From NCBI GenBank assembly GCA_001916035.1, contig MNRQ01000039.1, positions 1-27,830 on the forward strand: DNA of 27,830 nucleotides. The letters are read 5' to 3'. Position numbers and translations under genes: made by a program. Below, in pieces: positions 25,109 through 27,830 of this stretch. Every line of letters begins with the position of its first letter. Positions within the stretch are counted from its first letter, which is position 1. The notes beneath the pieces were generated by a model, which saw nothing but the letters and a program-made list of their open reading frames with translations, ran no database searches and had not been told where the DNA came from. This DNA is from Clostridium sp. 27_14 (GTDB taxonomy: Bacteria; Bacillota; Clostridia; TANB77; CAG-508).

Positions 25109-26524
25109 ATGACAAAGAATAAAATATTGGCTAAAAACACTATTATTTTAACAATTGGCCAATTTATTCCAAAGTTAATAGCAATAATTACATTACCAAT
25201 ACTTACAAAAGCATTTTCTACTGAAGATTATGGAATATATGATTTAATAATATCTTTTGCAAGTTTATTGCTACCAATAATGACACTATTAGTTCAACAA
25301 GCAGTATTTAGGTTTATGATTAGTGAAGGACAAGAAAAGCAGAAAAAATATATATCGACATCAGTATTTTTTGTATTTGTACTTTCATTATGTATATTTG
25401 CTATAGTAGTTATTATTGGAGCAAAAGCAAATCAGAGATTAGATTTATTAATATTGGCAATGGTTTTGTATTTTTTTGAATCGATATATGATGTAATTGG
25501 ACAAATTGCAAGAGGATATGGGAAAAATCTTATATATTCAATAGCGGTAATAATATATTCTACAATTAATATGATAATATTATTATTGGCAGTTAATATG
25601 CATTTAGTTAATATAAAATCAGTATTAATAATTTTATCAATATCATATTTTATTGCAACAATATTTATTTTTTTAAATTTAAAGTTAAATAGAGTTATAA
25701 AGATAAAAGAATTTTCTATTAATATTTTAAAGGAAATGCTTAAATATTCTGCTCCAATGATACCAAGTTCAATATCTTTATGGATTGTAAATCTATCAGA
25801 TAGATTGATAATAACGTATTTCCTTGGTGCAGCATATAATGGAATTTATGCTGCGGCTGCTAAAATTCCAAATTTATTAGTTACGTTTTATAATGCATTT
25901 AATTTGGCATGGACTGAATTAGCTGCTAGAACTATAGATGAAGAAGATAGTAATGTTTATTATAGTAAGTTAATAAATAGTTTGTTTTCGTTTTGTTTTG
26001 GTGCTATTATAATTTTGATAGCTTTCTCACCGCTATTATTTAAAATATTAATAGATGATAAGTTTAGTAGTGGATATAATCAAATGCCTATATTGTTTAT
26101 AGGAGTGATATTAAGTTGTTTAGTCTCATTTTATGGAGGACTTTATATAGCTTTAAAAAAGACAAAACAAGTGGGGATATCTTCAACTGTAGGTGCATTT
26201 TTAAATGCAGGGATAAATATAGTGTGTATAAGAGAAATAGGATTATATGCTGCTTCTATTTCTACAGTTGTTTCTTTTTTTGTAATTCTTGTATATAGAA
26301 TTTTTGAAATTAGAAAAAGTATAAGTATAAAATATAATAAAATAGATATATTAATAGGATGTGTATTTTTAATAGTGATTATTTTTAATTATTATACGGC
26401 AAATCTAATTTTATTAGTATTAAATATAATTATTGCAATTATTTATAACATTTGCTTTAATAGTATGTTAAAATTATTATATAATAAATTTAAAAGTATT
26501 TGGAGGAATAGAAAAAATGTATGA
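25109..26524 (+). CDS. Lipid-linked oligosaccharide flippase (Wzx-type, MOP superfamily)
   Basis: A ~471-residue polytopic protein with 12 or more hydrophobic segments. The opening (ILAKNTIILTIGQFIPKLIA) and the repeated polysaccharide-biosynthesis halves are those of Wzx/RfbX flippases, which move undecaprenyl-linked units across the membrane. The charged helix start KYSAPMIPSSISLWIVNLSD marks the second half. I chose ATG 25109, four bases after the previous stop; an upstream GTG at 25094 would overlap the GGAG site. It overlaps glf by eight bases. Confidence 0.9.
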   Translation: MTKNKILAKNTIILTIGQFIPKLIAIITLPILTKAFSTEDYGIYDLIISFASLLLPIMTLLVQQAVFRFMISEGQEKQKKYISTSVFFVFVLSLCIFAIVVIIGAKANQRLDLLILAMVLYFFESIYDVIGQIARGYGKNLIYSIAVIIYSTINMIILLLAVNMHLVNIKSVLIILSISYFIATIFIFLNLKLNRVIKIKEFSINILKEMLKYSAPMIPSSISLWIVNLSDRLIITYFLGAAYNGIYAAAAKIPNLLVTFYNAFNLAWTELAARTIDEEDSNVYYSKLINSLFSFCFGAIIILIAFSPLLFKILIDDKFSSGYNQMPILFIGVILSCLVSFYGGLYIALKKTKQVGISSTVGAFLNAGINIVCIREIGLYAASISTVVSFFVILVYRIFEIRKSISIKYNKIDILIGCVFLIVIIFNYYTANLILLVLNIIIAIIYNICFNSMLKLLYNKFKSIWRNRKNV

Positions 26525-27641
26525 TTATTTAGTAGTGGGTTCAGGATTATTTGGAGCTATATTTGCTTATGAAGCAAATAAAAAAGGAAAAAAAGTATTA
26601 GTAATAGATAAAAGAACACATATAGGAGGAAATATCTATACAGAAAACAAGAATGGAATAAATGTACACAAATATGGAGCACATATATTCCATACAAGTA
26701 ATAAAGAAGTATGGGATTATATAAACCAATTTGCAGAATTTAATAGATACACAAATTCACCAGTAGCAAGATACAAAAATGACTTATATAATATGCCTTT
26801 TAATATGAATACATTTAATAAACTTTGGGGAGTAGTAACACCAAAGGAAGCACAAGAAAAAATAGAACAGGAAAAGAAAGAAGCAGGAATAACAGAACCT
26901 AAGAATTTGGAAGAGCAAGCGATAAGTTTAGTAGGAAAAACTATATATGAAAAATTAGTGAAGGGATATACAGAAAAACAATGGGGACAAAAAGCAACAG
27001 AATTACCAAGTTTTATAATTAAAAGACTACCTGTTAGATTTATATATGATAATAATTACTTTAATAATTTATATCAAGGGATACCTGTAGGTGGGTATAC
27101 AAAAATAATAGAAAAAATGCTAGATGGTATAGAAGTAAAATTAAATTGTGATTTTTTTGAAAATAGAGAAGAATTAGAAAGCATTGCAGGAAAAATAATA
27201 TTTACAGGACAAATTGATAAGTATTATAATTATCAATTTGGAGAGCTAGAGTATAGAAGTTTAAGATTTGAAACAGAAGAGTTAGAAGAGGAAAATTATC
27301 AAGGAAATGCGGTTGTAAATTATACAGAATATGAAATACCATATACAAGAATAATAGAACATAAACATTTTGAATATGGTGCAAGTTTAGGAAAAATGCC
27401 AGAAGGACAAGTCATGGAAAAGACTATAATAACAAGAGAATATCCAGATACATGGAATAAAGAAAAGGAACCATATTATCCAATAAATAACGAGAAAAAT
27501 AATAAATTATATGAAAAATATAAAGAATTAGCTGATAAAGATTCTAAAGTTATATTTGGAGGTAGACTAGGACAATATAAATATTATGATATGGATAAAG
27601 TTATACAAGAGGCATTAGATTTAAGTAAAAAAATATTATAA
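26517..27641 (+). CDS. glf: UDP-galactopyranose mutase
   Basis: Flavoenzyme converting UDP-Galp to UDP-Galf, the only known precursor of galactofuranose. The 374-residue protein has the dinucleotide-binding motif GSGLFGA (8-14), IGGNIYTE (36-43), KYGAHIFHTS (52-61), the substrate region YTEKQWG and RLPVRF, and the C-terminal FGGRLGQYKYYDMD flavin motif. Length is typical (about 370-390). GGAGG at 26502-26506 precedes ATG 26517. It is the last gene of the locus and is followed by a terminator. With the adjacent GlfT-like GT2 it predicts a Galf-containing polymer. Confidence 0.96.
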   Translation: MYDYLVVGSGLFGAIFAYEANKKGKKVLVIDKRTHIGGNIYTENKNGINVHKYGAHIFHTSNKEVWDYINQFAEFNRYTNSPVARYKNDLYNMPFNMNTFNKLWGVVTPKEAQEKIEQEKKEAGITEPKNLEEQAISLVGKTIYEKLVKGYTEKQWGQKATELPSFIIKRLPVRFIYDNNYFNNLYQGIPVGGYTKIIEKMLDGIEVKLNCDFFENREELESIAGKIIFTGQIDKYYNYQFGELEYRSLRFETEELEEENYQGNAVVNYTEYEIPYTRIIEHKHFEYGASLGKMPEGQVMEKTIITREYPDTWNKEKEPYYPINNEKNNKLYEKYKELADKDSKVIFGGRLGQYKYYDMDKVIQEALDLSKKIL

Positions 27642-27688
27642 GAAGCAGATTTTAAAAATATTTGATATAAAAATTTGTAAATTTATAT

Positions 27689-27731
27689 AAAAAACTAATT
27701 ACTAAAAAAGAGATTTGTAATTAGTTTTTTT
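27689..27731 (+). terminator. Intrinsic terminator after glf
   Basis: A 14-bp AT-rich stem (27689-27702 with 27717-27730) runs into a T-tract ending at 27731. It marks the end of the polysaccharide operon. Confidence 0.85.
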
Positions 27732-27745
27732 ATGTAAATAATCTT

Positions 27746-27790
27746 CCGGCTATGCCGGTAGTAACATAGGCTTTAGCTTTGTAGCAAAGC
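27746..27790. repeat. Two tandem small GC-richer hairpins near the right edge
   Basis: CCGGC-TAT-GCCGG (27746-27758) and GCTTTG-TAG-CAAAGC (27776-27790) are perfect stem-loops, followed by TATAAT at 27805-27810. Subterminal hairpins followed by a promoter-like box are seen at the left end of IS200/IS605-type elements, but the window stops before any transposase, so this is only a suggestion. Confidence 0.4.
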
Positions 27791-27830
27791 AACTCCTTTC
27801 ATGTTATAATATCAATATGTTTCGACGCAT

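Noticed and set aside
27740..27830. DGR template repeat at the right edge
   Set aside because: It is GC-richer but shows no similarity to the variable region at 130-282.

Overview
The window is very AT-rich, uses the standard code (TGA as stop, TGG for Trp) and favours AGA and ATA codons. Its gene content is that of a Gram-positive Clostridia-type bacterium: MreB, TypA, MtaB, TrmR, an Asp23-domain protein, a yicC-remA-rpoZ-gmk block, VanZ, an LCP protein and a wall or surface polysaccharide locus. An uncultured gut Clostridia lineage is my best guess, from gene content and composition only. No tRNA, rRNA or CRISPR was seen, and no stretch over 300 bases lacks a gene.

Layout. 1-290: the 3' end of a DUF6273/C-type-lectin-like protein whose last part is abruptly GC-richer and rich in NNC codons, like the variable region of a diversity-generating retroelement (DGR). 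A perfect 19-bp inverted repeat follows it. 422-9339: mostly housekeeping genes on the + strand: mreB, mtaB, a membrane-anchored transglutaminase-like protein, a P-loop/Asp23 protein, a Cmk-PlsC fusion, typA (broken by what looks like a 14-nt deletion) and trmR. 9452-9895: one lone minus-strand gene of unknown function. 10016-14367: rsmE (disrupted in its middle), a membrane protein with a histone H1-like repetitive tail, yicC, remA, rpoZ, gmk and a small membrane protein. A 79-bp segment occurs identically inside rsmE and at the start of the next gene. 14390-16181: VanZ-like and LCP proteins.

16308-27641: a polysaccharide locus behind a near-consensus promoter. A phosphoglycosyl transferase starts the lipid-linked unit. 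Four glycosyltransferases extend it, a hexapeptide acetyltransferase, an acyltransferase-3 protein and a pyruvyl-transferase-like protein decorate it, a Wzx-type flippase exports it and a Wzy-like protein polymerises it. Glf makes UDP-galactofuranose, and the neighbouring GT2 looks like a galactofuranosyltransferase, so the polymer probably contains Galf. The upstream LCP protein could attach the product to peptidoglycan. The locus ends at a terminator, followed by two tandem hairpins that may be the edge of a small mobile element.

Five genes (typA, rsmE, a GT4, the hexapeptide acetyltransferase and wzy) carry frameshifts or a small deletion, several in short repeats. Either the assembly has indel errors or some of these loci are genuinely decayed or variable; the sequence alone cannot decide. 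The most interesting item is the putative DGR target at the left edge. Its template repeat and reverse transcriptase are not in the window.
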